From positions 186,001-250,000 of the forward strand of contig QFXI01000021.1 in assembly GCA_003402315.1 (NCBI GenBank): a stretch of 64,000 nucleotides of DNA. The letters run 5' to 3'. The position numbers and the translations under genes are program-made. A model generated the notes under the pieces. The model did not search any database, was not told where the DNA came from, and worked only from the letters and a program-made list of their open reading frames with translations. Positions within the stretch are counted from its first letter, which is position 1. Every line of letters starts with the position of its first letter. This DNA is from Candidatus Nitrotoga sp. LAW (lineage in GTDB: Bacteria > Pseudomonadota > Gammaproteobacteria > Burkholderiales > Gallionellaceae). Below are positions 47,436-57,899 of this stretch, piece after piece.

Positions 47436-49790
47436 TTATATACGTAACTGCGCACCATGCTGTTGCAAAACTGCGGCCAAGCGCACGATACTTTGTTCAA
47501 TTTCACTATCAATTAATGTTTTTTGAGTATCTTGCAATAACACACGGAAAGCAAGGCTTTTTTTTCCGTCCCCTACACCCTTACCACGATACAGATCAAA
47601 CAACGCGATTTCTACCACATACAAGGTATTGCTACCCAACATAGCATCCAATAAAGATTGGGTTGATACACTTTCATCCACGACTACCGCAAGATCACGG
47701 CGCACCCGCGGAAATTTAGAAATCTCGCTGGCATGTGGTACATTTGCTGATATCAAGGCATCCAACTCAACCTCGAACCACACCACTGCCTGTGGAATTC
47801 CATACTGCTGCAACCACTTCGGATGCAACTCTCCTATCCAACCCACCACTTGCCCATGCAGCAAGACTTGTGCCGAACGTCCGGGGTGAGAAGCAGAGTG
47901 TGGCGACGCCGAAAAACTTAATAGTGCCGGAGCAAACAACGCTTCTATATCTGCCTTTACATCATAAAAATCCACGTTACGCGCCGCCACCCCCCATTGT
48001 TCCGGCAGCGCCGTTCCATAAGCCAATCCGGTCACACGTTCGTACTGTGCATAACTTCCCGCCTCGGCAGCAAAACAAGCGCCCATCTCAAACAGGCGAA
48101 CACGCGGCTCCTTGCGTGCGAGGTTGGATCGCAAAACGGCGAGCAGTCCACCCAGCAAACTGCTGCGCATCACACTCATCTGGCTGGCGATTGGATTCTT
48201 CAATGCGACCGGCGCGGTATTGCCGCATAGGTCACGCTCCCACTCCGCGTCCACAAAGGCGTAGGTGATTGCTTCCTGATAATCGCGCAGCACCAGCGCT
48301 TGGCGCAGCTTCGCCAAGGGGCGCTGCGCCTCGGCCAGTGGCAACATGGTCATGCGCGCTTGCGGCGGTACAGCCTGTATTCGCTCGTAACCATGTACGC
48401 GTGCGATTTCCTCAATTAGATCTTCCTCAATGGCGATATCGAACCGATAACTGGGCGGTGTGACACTGAATTCATCGCCTTTTTGCTGAGCAACCATGCC
48501 TAGGCGCGGCAGCATCTGCAAGACCTCTTGCGCTTCCAGTGACATGCCCAACACGCGCTCAATCCGTGGTAGGCGCAATTTCACCGGATTGCGCGCGGGT
48601 AATTCACCCAGCACTTCACTCACCACACCAGCTTGTCCGCCGCAGATATCAAGGATCAATTGCGTAGCCCTGTCTAGTGCTTCCTTAGTAGCTGCAAAAT
48701 CCACACCTCGCTCGAAACGAAAAGAAGAATCAGAGCCGAAACCCAAACGGCGCGACTTGCCGACAATCACGCCAGGTGCGAAGAACGCGCTCTCCAGAAA
48801 AATATCCGTGGTCGCGTCGCCCACCGCGCTGTCCGCCCCGCCCATCACGCCTGCCAATGCAATCGGCTGCATATCATCAGCGATCACCAGCATGTCTTCT
48901 TGCAGGTTCACAACTTGCTCGTTCAGCAGCTTCAGGCTTTCACCTATACGTGCGAAACGCACTTCGATGCCGCCATTCAATTTGTTCAGGTCAAAAGCAT
49001 GCAACGGCTGACCCAACTCAAGCAATACGTAGTTGGTCACGTCCACCAGCGCACTGATGCTACGCAAACCGCAGCGCTTCAGACGCCGCACCATCCATGC
49101 TGGCGTGGCTGACTTTGCGTTTACGCCGGTAATTACGCGTCCCGTATAGCGTGGGCAAGCGGCTGATGCAGCCACCTGAACCTTACAGCTACGGTCGCAG
49201 CCTTGTTTGAAATCTGCTTGGGGCAAGGCTTGTAACGGTGAACCTGTCAAGGCAGAAACTTCGCGCGCGATACCATACAACGACAGACAATCGCTGCGGT
49301 TTGGCGTCAACTTTAGCGTAATCTGATGATCGTTAAGATCAAGGTGCTCGCGTATGCCCTGCCCGATCACTGCATCAACAGCTAACTCCATAAGACCCTG
49401 GCTCTCTTCCGTCAAACCGAGCTCTTTCTCCGAACACATCATGCCGAACGATGCGACACCGCGCACCTTGGCTTGCTTGATCTCGATGCCCGGCAGCTTC
49501 GCTCCAACCAGCGCGCAAGGCGCTTTCATGCCGACACTGACGTTCTGCGCGCCGCACACGATACTCAGTGGCTCGGCTTGACCGATATCCACGGTCAACA
49601 CGTTCAGGCGGTCGGCGTCAGCATGCTTATCCTTGGTCAACACCTGTGCGACAACGACCTTGTCAAAAACTGGCGCAACCGCAACCATTGCCTCCACTTC
49701 CAATCCAGCCATTGTCAACAGATGTGCTAGCTCATCGCTGGAGAGCGATGGGTTGACGAATGAGCGCAGCCAAGATTCTGAAAATTGCAT
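47436..49790 (-). CDS. pheT: Phenylalanyl-tRNA synthetase beta subunit
   Basis: A 784-residue subunit of the alpha2-beta2 enzyme. In order: an N-terminal tRNA-binding OB domain (about 39-150), B3/B4 editing domain (KLTPNRSDCLSLYGIAREVSAL onward), B5 (DNA-binding-like) region, catalytic-like domain, and a C-terminal ferredoxin-fold anticodon-binding domain (ISKFPRVRRDLAVVVDESV). Ten bases separate it from ihfA. Confidence 0.95.
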   Translation of the reverse strand: MQFSESWLRSFVNPSLSSDELAHLLTMAGLEVEAMVAVAPVFDKVVVAQVLTKDKHADADRLNVLTVDIGQAEPLSIVCGAQNVSVGMKAPCALVGAKLPGIEIKQAKVRGVASFGMMCSEKELGLTEESQGLMELAVDAVIGQGIREHLDLNDHQITLKLTPNRSDCLSLYGIAREVSALTGSPLQALPQADFKQGCDRSCKVQVAASAACPRYTGRVITGVNAKSATPAWMVRRLKRCGLRSISALVDVTNYVLLELGQPLHAFDLNKLNGGIEVRFARIGESLKLLNEQVVNLQEDMLVIADDMQPIALAGVMGGADSAVGDATTDIFLESAFFAPGVIVGKSRRLGFGSDSSFRFERGVDFAATKEALDRATQLILDICGGQAGVVSEVLGELPARNPVKLRLPRIERVLGMSLEAQEVLQMLPRLGMVAQQKGDEFSVTPPSYRFDIAIEEDLIEEIARVHGYERIQAVPPQARMTMLPLAEAQRPLAKLRQALVLRDYQEAITYAFVDAEWERDLCGNTAPVALKNPIASQMSVMRSSLLGGLLAVLRSNLARKEPRVRLFEMGACFAAEAGSYAQYERVTGLAYGTALPEQWGVAARNVDFYDVKADIEALFAPALLSFSASPHSASHPGRSAQVLLHGQVVGWIGELHPKWLQQYGIPQAVVWFEVELDALISANVPHASEISKFPRVRRDLAVVVDESVSTQSLLDAMLGSNTLYVVEIALFDLYRGKGVGDGKKSLAFRVLLQDTQKTLIDSEIEQSIVRLAAVLQQHGAQLRI

Positions 49791-49792
49791 AA

Positions 49793-50812
<1,020 letters not shown>

Positions 50813-50944
50813 TTATTAATAATCTCCTCTGAAAGGGGAGATGGAGAAGTTAGCGACATAATTGGGCCAAGATCGCAAATCGCCCTAAAGTCTCTCAAAA
50901 AAGATTAATTTCTAATCAAGAACATAACTTGAGCGGCTTTATAA

Positions 50945-50975
50945 AAAACAAAAAAGAGGCGCCGAACGCCTCTTT
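50945..50975 (-). terminator. Rho-independent terminator after rplT
   Basis: On the minus strand: AAAGAGGCG, five-base loop, CGCCTCTTT, continuing into T-rich sequence. It starts about 20 bases past the rplT stop, so pheST-ihfA-merR must have its own promoter or depend on readthrough. Confidence 0.88.
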
Positions 50976-50994
50976 AATGTAGTTTAACTTGAGC

Positions 50995-51354
50995 TTAAAC
51001 GCCGAGGCTGGCTTTGGCCTGTCCGACAATCTGTATAAAGGCAAGCTTATCAAATACGGCAATATCCGCCAACACCTTGCGGTCGATGCTAATCGCAGCT
51101 TTCTTAAGGCCGTTCATGAAAACGCTGTAGCTCAATCCTTGCTCACGTGCCGCTGCATTGATACGTGCAATCCACAATGTGCGGAACTGGCGCTTGCGTT
51201 GCCGACGATCACGGTAGGCGTATTGACCAGCCTTCATTACTGCTTCTTTGGCAATACGATAGACGTTTTTACGGCGGCCACGATAACCCTTGGCCAGGTC
51301 TAAAACTTTCTTATGGCGCGCTCGCGCCGTTACACCACGTTTAACTCTTGGCAT
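50995..51354 (-). CDS. rplT: 50S ribosomal protein L20
   Basis: A 119-residue protein: [35 protein letters not shown] and [22 protein letters not shown] are standard for L20. In E. coli L20 represses its own operon by binding the mRNA; whether this occurs here is untested. Ten bases after rpmI. Confidence 0.96.
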   Translation of the reverse strand: MPRVKRGVTARARHKKVLDLAKGYRGRRKNVYRIAKEAVMKAGQYAYRDRRQRKRQFRTLWIARINAAAREQGLSYSVFMNGLKKAAISIDRKVLADIAVFDKLAFIQIVGQAKASLGV

Positions 51355-51364
51355 GTTCTACTCC

Positions 51365-51562
51365 TTATGCGTAGGGCATCATGGCGCGAATAGACGCCGT
51401 GTTGCTTGCGTGAACTTCGGTAGTACCACGCAATTGACGCTTGCTCTTGGTGGTCTTTTTGGTCAGGATGTGGCGTTTGAATGCTTGTGCGCGCTTGATA
51501 CTGCCGCCTGCACGCACTTTGAAGCGCTTCGCAGCACCACTTTTTGTTTTCATTTTAGGCAT
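51365..51562 (-). CDS. rpmI: 50S ribosomal protein L35
   Basis: A 65-residue basic protein: [20 protein letters not shown] at the start, [24 protein letters not shown] in the middle. Standard length and order between infC and rplT. AAAGGAG precedes the ATG. Confidence 0.96.
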   Translation of the reverse strand: MPKMKTKSGAAKRFKVRAGGSIKRAQAFKRHILTKKTTKSKRQLRGTTEVHASNTASIRAMMPYA

Positions 51563-51686
51563 AATTACTCCTTTATTTTATGACATCAGGAGGCTCCTGG
51601 TAGGAACTCTTTAAAACCTGGAATCACTTATCTGGGACTGTTTACTACTAATCTGCTCTGACCAGTCCCTTAACCCGAGCAGCATC

Positions 51687-51715
51687 AAAAAAATCACCTC
51701 GGCATGACCGGAGGT
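51687..51715 (-). terminator. Hairpin with T-run between infC and rpmI
   Basis: On the minus strand: ACCT, a bulged C, CGG, five-base loop, CCG, AGGT, then GA and seven T. It lies 12 bases past the infC stop. It may reduce or condition transcription of rpmI-rplT, or just be a partial terminator. Confidence 0.55.
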
Positions 51716-51727
51716 TTACCTCATAAA

Positions 51728-52246
51728 TTATTTTTTTTTCGGCGCCAGTACCATTACCATCTGACGACCTTCCATTTTAGGATACTGTTCAACAGTACCA
51801 TACTCTCCAAGATCAGCCATAACCCGCTCTATCATTTGCATACCAATATTCTGATGTGCGATCTCACGCCCACGAAAACGTAACGTAATTTTGGTTTTAT
51901 CACCTTCCCCTAGAAATCGAATTAGATTACGCAACTTAATATTGTAATCACCATCATCCGTACCAGGCCTGAACTTGACTTCCTTTATCTGAATCTGCTT
52001 TTGTTTAAGCTTAGCCTCATGCTGCTTCTTACTCTCAGCATACTTGAACTTGCCAATATCCATGATGCGACAAACCGGTGGTTCCGCCATTGGCGCAACT
52101 TCCACCAGATCCAAATCAGCCTCTTCAGCCAAACGTAAGGCTTCCGCGACTGCCACGACACCAAGTGGCTCCCCTTCTACACCAACAAGCCGCACCTGAG
52201 GTGCTGTTATTTGCTCGTTAAGGCGTTGTTCTTTATCCTGAGCTAT
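51728..52246 (-). CDS. infC: Translation initiation factor IF-3 with AUA start codon
   Basis: IF-3 checks start codons and keeps subunits apart. From the AUA at 52246 the product is 172 residues, the normal size, and begins (M)[21 protein letters not shown] as in relatives. The first ATG, GTG or TTG in frame is a GTG 17 codons in, which would cut the N-terminal domain. GGAG stands eight bases before the AUA. Rare start codons in infC permit self-repression by IF-3, known in E. coli with AUU. N- and C-terminal domains are otherwise intact ([31 protein letters not shown]). Confidence 0.9.
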   Translation of the reverse strand: MAQDKEQRLNEQITAPQVRLVGVEGEPLGVVAVAEALRLAEEADLDLVEVAPMAEPPVCRIMDIGKFKYAESKKQHEAKLKQKQIQIKEVKFRPGTDDGDYNIKLRNLIRFLGEGDKTKITLRFRGREIAHQNIGMQMIERVMADLGEYGTVEQYPKMEGRQMVMVLAPKKK

Positions 52247-52266
52247 TGCAGTTTCTCCATTAAAAA

Positions 52267-54180
52267 TTAAACCGTGCTACCCGCTTGCAGTTCCAATTGC
52301 AGGTGTTGTAATAACACCGCCATCGACATCTGCCCAAGATCCTCACCTTTTCGGGTTCGCACGGCAACCAAATCAGCAGCCATTTCCTTATCACCGATTA
52401 CCAGTATATAAGGCAATTTCTGTAAGCTATATTCTCGTATTTTATAGGTAATTTTCTCATTGCGCAAATCCAAGTGCACACGGAACCCGGCTGCTCGCAA
52501 AGTTTCCGCCACTTGAGTAGCATAACCATTTTGTGCCTGCGAAATATTCACTACCGCCATTTGCACCGGCGACAACCACAGCGGAAAAGCTCCGGCGTGG
52601 TGTTCAATAAGAATCCCCATAAAACGCTCTAATGAACCAAGAATGGCGCGGTGCAGCATCACCGGTGCTTTGCGCGTGTTGTCCTCGTCCACATATTCCG
52701 CGCCCAAACGTACCGGCAGGTTAAAATCCAACTGAATAGTGCCGCATTGCCACACACGTCCTAACGTGTCTTTCAGAGAAAATTCTATTTTCGGCCCATA
52801 GAATGCCCCCTCACCGGGCTGCAATTCATATTCCAGATCATTCTGACGTAATGCCGCAGCCAGTGCCGCCTCCGCCTTATCCCAAGTTTCGTCGGAACCA
52901 ACACGTTTCTCCGGACGAGTAGAAAGTTTTACCAAAACATCATTAAAACCAAAATCTGCGTATACCTTTTGCAACATCACGATGAAATCCGCTACTTCAA
53001 TTTCGATCTGGTGTTCGGTACAGAAAACATGTGCATCATCTTGGGTAAAACCACGCACACGCATCAAGCCATGCAGAGAACCAGACGGCTCGTTACGATG
53101 ACAAGATCCAAATTCGGCCAACCGCAAGGGCAACTCGCGATAACTGCGCAGGCCATAATTGAAAATCTGTACGTGTCCCGGACAATTCATCGGCTTCACC
53201 GCAAAATCCCGCGCCTCTGAATGGGTAGTGAACATATTGTCGTGATAATTTTCCCAATGCCCAGATTTTTCCCACAGCGTGCGATCCATCATGGTGGGCG
53301 TGCGAACTTCCTGATAACCATACTCGCGGAACTTGCCGCGCATGTAGTTCTCGACTACCTGCCAAATGGTCCAACCATTCGGATGCCAAAACACCATGCC
53401 AGGCGCATCGTCTTGCATGTGGAACAAATTGAGTTGCTTGGCAAGTTTTCGATGATCACGTTTCTCCGCCTCCTCCAAGCGGTGTAGGTAGGCATCAAGA
53501 TCTTCCTTCTTAGCCCAAGCTGTGCCATAAATACGTTGCAACATGGCATTGCGTTGATCCCCGCGCCAGTAAGCGCCAGCCACACTCATCAACTTGAACG
53601 CCTTAAGCTTGCCAGTGGACGGTACATGCGGGCCACGGCACAGATCGGTGAAATCACCCTCCGTATAAAGTGACACGGCCTGCTCGACGGGAATAGATTC
53701 GATAATCTCCGCCTTATAATACTCCCCTATACTTTTGAAATAGGCCACCGCTTCGTCGCGCGGCAGCTCTTTACGCGTTACCGGAATATCGCGCTTGGCT
53801 AACTCCGCCATGCGTTTTTCAAGCGCTGCCAAATCGTCCGGGGTAAACGGGCGTGCATAAGAGAAATCATAGTAAAACCCATTTTCAATCACCGGGCCAA
53901 TCGTTACTTGAGCCTCGGGAAATAACTCCTTAACTGCGTAGGCCAAAAGGTGGGCAGTGGAATGGCGAATAATCTCCAACCCATCCCCGTCCTTATCGGT
54001 GATGATGGACAAAGCTGCATCAGAGATAATAAGGTGTGAGGTATCAACCAGATGCCCATCAACCTTACCGGCCAGCGCCGCACGCGCCAAGCCCGCGCCT
54101 ATACTTTGCGCAATTTCAGCGACGGTAACGGGTTGCGCAAAACTGCGTTGCGAGCCATCTGGCAATGTAATACAAGGCAT
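52267..54180 (-). CDS. thrS: Threonyl-tRNA synthetase
   Basis: A 637-residue class II synthetase. N-terminal TGS domain (1-60), the editing domain with [16 protein letters not shown], the catalytic core with [26 protein letters not shown] and zinc ligands in MNCPGH, and a C-terminal anticodon-binding domain. The ATG at 54180 is the expected family start. infC follows 20 bases after its stop. Confidence 0.96.
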   Translation of the reverse strand: MPCITLPDGSQRSFAQPVTVAEIAQSIGAGLARAALAGKVDGHLVDTSHLIISDAALSIITDKDGDGLEIIRHSTAHLLAYAVKELFPEAQVTIGPVIENGFYYDFSYARPFTPDDLAALEKRMAELAKRDIPVTRKELPRDEAVAYFKSIGEYYKAEIIESIPVEQAVSLYTEGDFTDLCRGPHVPSTGKLKAFKLMSVAGAYWRGDQRNAMLQRIYGTAWAKKEDLDAYLHRLEEAEKRDHRKLAKQLNLFHMQDDAPGMVFWHPNGWTIWQVVENYMRGKFREYGYQEVRTPTMMDRTLWEKSGHWENYHDNMFTTHSEARDFAVKPMNCPGHVQIFNYGLRSYRELPLRLAEFGSCHRNEPSGSLHGLMRVRGFTQDDAHVFCTEHQIEIEVADFIVMLQKVYADFGFNDVLVKLSTRPEKRVGSDETWDKAEAALAAALRQNDLEYELQPGEGAFYGPKIEFSLKDTLGRVWQCGTIQLDFNLPVRLGAEYVDEDNTRKAPVMLHRAILGSLERFMGILIEHHAGAFPLWLSPVQMAVVNISQAQNGYATQVAETLRAAGFRVHLDLRNEKITYKIREYSLQKLPYILVIGDKEMAADLVAVRTRKGEDLGQMSMAVLLQHLQLELQAGSTV

Positions 54181-54689
54181 ATATATATCTTAATTAAAGT
54201 AAAAATGAGACACCTGCACACATAAACAAATTACGGAAAACCTCTAAAATGCTTAACGTGCGGCAGAGCCGTATTGATTATATTGATATTTTGGTAAGGG
54301 TGTGAATAATTTTATTTATGTGATCATATGGCAAGCCCCCAATCACCCATACACATCTTAAGGTGAACTTCAAACACCAACAAAGACAGAGCTAGTAGTA
54401 GTGCGACCGTAAAAGAAAGCGTGCTGTCCATAGGTGACGGCGGGGCGCTGTGGTCGAAATCAAGGGGGATCATCTGCGTTGCGTCAACAGATCGTGCAGG
54501 GATGTTTAATGTAGCTGGGCGTAACAAAAGTTAGTAATAGCTGCAACCAGGTGATCAACCAGATCAATACGGTGATCCACGTTATTCGCCATTTTTATGA
54601 AGAATAAGCTATATAAATAAATACCAAAATGGCTTGCTGCGTCGTTATTAGCCCAGTACACCCACTTCCATATACGCCATTACCGCCCG
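54181..54689. other. Intergenic stretch between exbD and thrS
   Basis: About 510 bases. It holds the thrS promoter (AT-rich, 54181-54320). A minus frame at 54324-54527 (or from an internal ATG) would give a short protein with one hydrophobic helix (STLSFTVALLLALSLLVFEV), but no ribosome site or family match supports it. Nothing else recognised. Confidence 0.4.
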
Positions 54690-55106
54690 TTATTTATTTT
54701 TCGGATCAGTTATAAATCCAATTTTACTCAAGCCGCCAGACTGTGCGGCAGCCATTATTTCTACAATTTTCTCATATTGAGTAGTACGTTCTGCACGTAT
54801 ATGCAGCTCAGGCTGCGGTGTCTTTTTCGAAGCCTCAGCGATACGGACATTCATTTGCGCCGCATCAACAGTTTCATTATTCCAATACATAAGGCCTTGC
54901 GCGTCAATCGACAAGTTGATGTTCTCCGGTTTAATTTCATCGCGCTGGTTGGTCGCGCGTGGCAAATCAATTTTTACGCTATGGTTTATCACCGGAATTG
55001 TAATGATAAATATAATTAACAACACCAGCATGACATCAACTAACGGTGTAGTGTTAATCTCCGGGTTAAAGTCATCGTCCGTATCAGACAGAGAGCCCAT
55101 TCCCAT
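54690..55106 (-). CDS. exbD: ExbD-family TonB energiser
   Basis: A 138-residue protein: one membrane helix near 22-42 with the essential Asp in TTPLVDVMLVLLIIFII, then a periplasmic domain. Its start overlaps the exbB stop by one base (TAATG). It is distinct from the ExbD encoded at 27.4 kb and belongs to the tonB set. Confidence 0.92.
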   Translation of the reverse strand: MGMGSLSDTDDDFNPEINTTPLVDVMLVLLIIFIITIPVINHSVKIDLPRATNQRDEIKPENINLSIDAQGLMYWNNETVDAAQMNVRIAEASKKTPQPELHIRAERTTQYEKIVEIMAAAQSGGLSKIGFITDPKNK

Positions 55107-55834
55107 TATGCACTCCTGACGGCGGCAATTTTAGCGCCAGTATCGCCGACAATCTCGGTACTGCTAGAGCGGGCGCCAGTAATAAACAGCGCATGCAAAT
55201 CGAATCCAAATTTATTCAGTTTTGCAATAGTCGATTTATTGCTTCGGACTAATGCGTTATAGCCAAAGGTGGCCGGAATCGCTACTGCCAACCCTAGCGC
55301 GGTCATAATCAATGCTTCGCCTACTGGTCCGGCGACCTTGTCGATACTAGCTTGTCCCGCAGTGCCGATCGATACAAGAGCGTGATAAATACCCCACACC
55401 GTACCGAGCAGGCCGACAAATGGCGCGGTCGAACCGACCGATGCCAATACAGCCATACCGGTTTGCAACTTACCGGAAGTGTCATCTATCGCTTGCCGCA
55501 ATGACAGCGTAACCCAATCGCTGACTAATAGCTGGTCGTGCAAATGACCTTTATGCGCAGCATGATGGCGCATGGCAATCACGCCTGCCTGTGCGATATC
55601 GGAAAATGGATTATTGGTGCCAAGCGTAGCAACACCTTCGGCCAAGTTTGTGGTATCCCAGAATGCGTGACCGGCAGCATGTGACGCACGACGATAGCTC
55701 AATAGTTGAAGAGCTTTAGTGACAATCACGTACCAAGATGCGATCGACATAACAACAAGTAGTACAGTGACGCCCTTGGTGATTAAATCACCTTGAATCC
55801 ATAAACTATCTAGTCCATAAGGAGTTGCTTGCAT
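55106..55834 (-). CDS. exbB: ExbB-family TonB energiser
   Basis: A 242-residue inner-membrane protein with three helices. ASVGSTAPFVGLLGTVWGIYHALVSIG and GEALIMTALGLAVAIPATFGYN are diagnostic. The ATG at 55834 (MQATPYGLDSLW) has GAAGAAAGA ahead of it; the open frame continues 62 codons upstream into tonB but is not family-like there. Confidence 0.93.
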   Translation of the reverse strand: MQATPYGLDSLWIQGDLITKGVTVLLVVMSIASWYVIVTKALQLLSYRRASHAAGHAFWDTTNLAEGVATLGTNNPFSDIAQAGVIAMRHHAAHKGHLHDQLLVSDWVTLSLRQAIDDTSGKLQTGMAVLASVGSTAPFVGLLGTVWGIYHALVSIGTAGQASIDKVAGPVGEALIMTALGLAVAIPATFGYNALVRSNKSTIAKLNKFGFDLHALFITGARSSSTEIVGDTGAKIAAVRSA

Positions 55835-55847
55835 GATGATTCTTTCT

Positions 55848-56597
55848 TCAATTATCCAAATGAAAGGTAATAGGCACGATAGCATAAACAGTGGTTGCTC
55901 TGCCATCTTCGATATGCGGCTTGAACATTGCATGTAGGGCTGCTTGCCGCGCCGCTTCGTCGAGTCGAGGCGAGCCCGATGTTTTTTGTACATCGACCCG
56001 GATGGGGCGGCCAATTTCATTCACCAATACGCGAAGGGTAACCCGTCCTTCTTCACCCATGCGCCTGGCGAGGGGCGGATATTCCGGTACAGGCGCTTGT
56101 AGATACTCCACACCAGTTGAAACAGTCTTAGGTTGGGAAGGTGGAGGTGGAGGCGCAGGCGGAGCGGACAACACCGGTTCAGCGGGTGGAGCCACTACGG
56201 CTGGCTGAGGCGGAACAGGCGGTTGCGGAGGAACGGGCGGCGTTGTGATAGCTTGTTCTGACGGTGTTCTGTTAATAACCGGAATTACCGGTGGCGGAGT
56301 GATAGTTTGCTTGACGACCGGCACTGGTTTTGGTGGTGTTACTGGTGTTGGCTGAGGTTCTGGTGGCATTGGCTCTGGTGTATTGTCAACTGTAATTAAA
56401 CTGACGAATACTTCTTTTGGCAATCCTTGTTCAGCTTTTGGTAATACTTGCTCGGTTTGGTAAAGCCAGCCGTTTAGCAATGCATAGATAAAACCGATGT
56501 GAAACAAGATGATTAACAGCAGCGGTACTAAGCGCTTGACCTGTGGCCAAGTCATTATGGGGAGATGTGGTGCTGAAAATAATGATATTGCGCTCAT
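55848..56597 (-). CDS. tonB: TonB
   Basis: Spans the periplasm to power outer-membrane receptors. 249 residues: a membrane helix at about 24-43, a proline-rich arm with many PP, PV and PE pairs (about 75-160), and a C-terminal domain (YPPLARRMGEEGRVTLRVLVNEIGRPI, SGSPRLDEAARQAALHAMFKP). It is followed 13 bases later by exbB. No TonB-dependent receptor gene is in the window. Confidence 0.93.
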   Translation of the reverse strand: MSAISLFSAPHLPIMTWPQVKRLVPLLLIILFHIGFIYALLNGWLYQTEQVLPKAEQGLPKEVFVSLITVDNTPEPMPPEPQPTPVTPPKPVPVVKQTITPPPVIPVINRTPSEQAITTPPVPPQPPVPPQPAVVAPPAEPVLSAPPAPPPPPSQPKTVSTGVEYLQAPVPEYPPLARRMGEEGRVTLRVLVNEIGRPIRVDVQKTSGSPRLDEAARQAALHAMFKPHIEDGRATTVYAIVPITFHLDN

Positions 56598-56689
56598 GTA
56601 CCGTTTCTATATTGCAATTGCCATTGCACGAGGTTAGCAAACCATTGCCTGAACTAAACATTAGGGCATATTAAATGAGAGTTGACAAG

Positions 56690-57469
56690 CTAAGAAGCTA
56701 GTTTAGCGGCATTCGTTTTTCGATCAGAGAAATAGGTATAGATTAACCAACCTAACGGTAAAATGCCAAAACTGTACGAAAACCATTGACTATATTCACC
56801 TTCCGGCGACCAAGGTTCAGTGGCCACATGCCAATAAGCGTTATCAACCAAAGGTAGCGCACCTGCTTCAGTAAATTCATGGAACGCGTAGAATACCAAT
56901 TGCAATGCAAAGATTGTCATGAAAACAGCGGTAAACTGAAAAAATTTCTGTAAATTTATTCGCCGACCAAATTTTACCCAAGCCCATGCGAGTAAACTTG
57001 CCAGTAAAACGCCAAGCACTGCTCCGATCGCCATATGCGACGTTTCTGCTTGCGCCGCGAGCGAGGCAATCATGGTTGCTGTTTCAACTCCCTCACGTCC
57101 CACCATAAATGCGGAAAAGAAGAAAGCAATCATCCAGGCGCGGCTGGAAGACTGTTCCGATGCTTTATTAAAGCCATCGGTAATTTCTCTCTTCATAAAC
57201 TTACCCATCTTGCTCATATGCACTGTGCAATAAATGACTGATATGGCGGCGACAAGTGCCATCATCCCCATCCAAAATGAAGAAATAGCGCCAATACGAG
57301 CCAGCACTATCCCCAGCAATGCGGACAGTAGCAGCGCCAAACCTACGCCACTATATACTGCCGGAATCAATTCGCGACGACTAGTTTGTGCTAAATAAAT
57401 CAATGAAATTGCAATGATCAAAAAAGCTTCCAAGCCTTCTCGAAAAGTAATCATCAGTGTCTGAAACAT
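56690..57469 (-). CDS. FTR1-family iron permease
   Basis: High-affinity iron transporter of 259 residues with about seven helices. Both REGxE iron-binding motifs are present: REGLE at 10-14 and REGVE at 124-128. The ATG at 57469 has AGGAGA just upstream; the frame extends 27 codons further without family similarity. FTR1/EfeU proteins usually work with a multicopper oxidase or periplasmic partners; none is adjacent. It sits upstream of tonB on the same strand, about 90 bases apart. Confidence 0.9.
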   Translation of the reverse strand: MFQTLMITFREGLEAFLIIAISLIYLAQTSRRELIPAVYSGVGLALLLSALLGIVLARIGAISSFWMGMMALVAAISVIYCTVHMSKMGKFMKREITDGFNKASEQSSSRAWMIAFFFSAFMVGREGVETATMIASLAAQAETSHMAIGAVLGVLLASLLAWAWVKFGRRINLQKFFQFTAVFMTIFALQLVFYAFHEFTEAGALPLVDNAYWHVATEPWSPEGEYSQWFSYSFGILPLGWLIYTYFSDRKTNAAKLAS

Positions 57470-57899
57470 GACTTCTCCTGTATGGTGTGTAAACCAATGT
57501 AGCCGACATCCCGAACTTATCTGAACATTAGAATTTGCGACCAACTTCAACTTGTTGTGGAGGGGTAGCCCGAAGCCTATCTATTGAACCAATAATCATT
57601 AATTACCATCTCGCGCTTCTGAAGAAAATCCTAATTCTTAGATACGAACAACCGAACTTGTTTTAGAACGCGAAACCGATACGACCAGAATACAATTCAG
57701 AAACTGCCATCTCTTTCACCGTTAGAAAAACGACCTAAATCCATGAAATGCAAATGCGAATAATTCGTGCTTATTGTCATCTTTCCAAAAAGAAATTGCA
57801 AGTTTTTACATTACAGTGTAGTAAACCATACAGTGCTTAGTTTTAAAGATAAGAAAAGATGATTAGTTTTCAGATACAACCATAATTCATTACTCAATT
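57470..57899. other. Upstream region of the iron permease gene
   Basis: About 430 bases between the OMF and FTR1 genes. It contains the Fur-like site at 57590 and a stretch at 57660-57790 whose minus frames (VKEMAVSELYSGRIGFAF then stop) look like the last strand of an outer-membrane protein, out of frame with what lies before it. This may be a decayed gene end; support is weak. No clear terminator seen. Confidence 0.35.
57590..57608 (-). promoter_or_regulatory. Possible Fur box before the FTR1 permease gene
   Basis: The bases CCAATAATCATTAATTACC match the core of the Fur consensus (ATAATnATTA) at about ten of fourteen positions. It lies 120 bases before the FTR1 start. Iron-dependent repression would fit the gene, but AT-rich sequence makes chance matches likely. 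Confidence 0.4.

Noticed and set aside
54324-54527. Small membrane protein on the minus strand
   Set aside because: One hydrophobic segment exists, but there is no ribosome site, no family match and the upstream residues look random.
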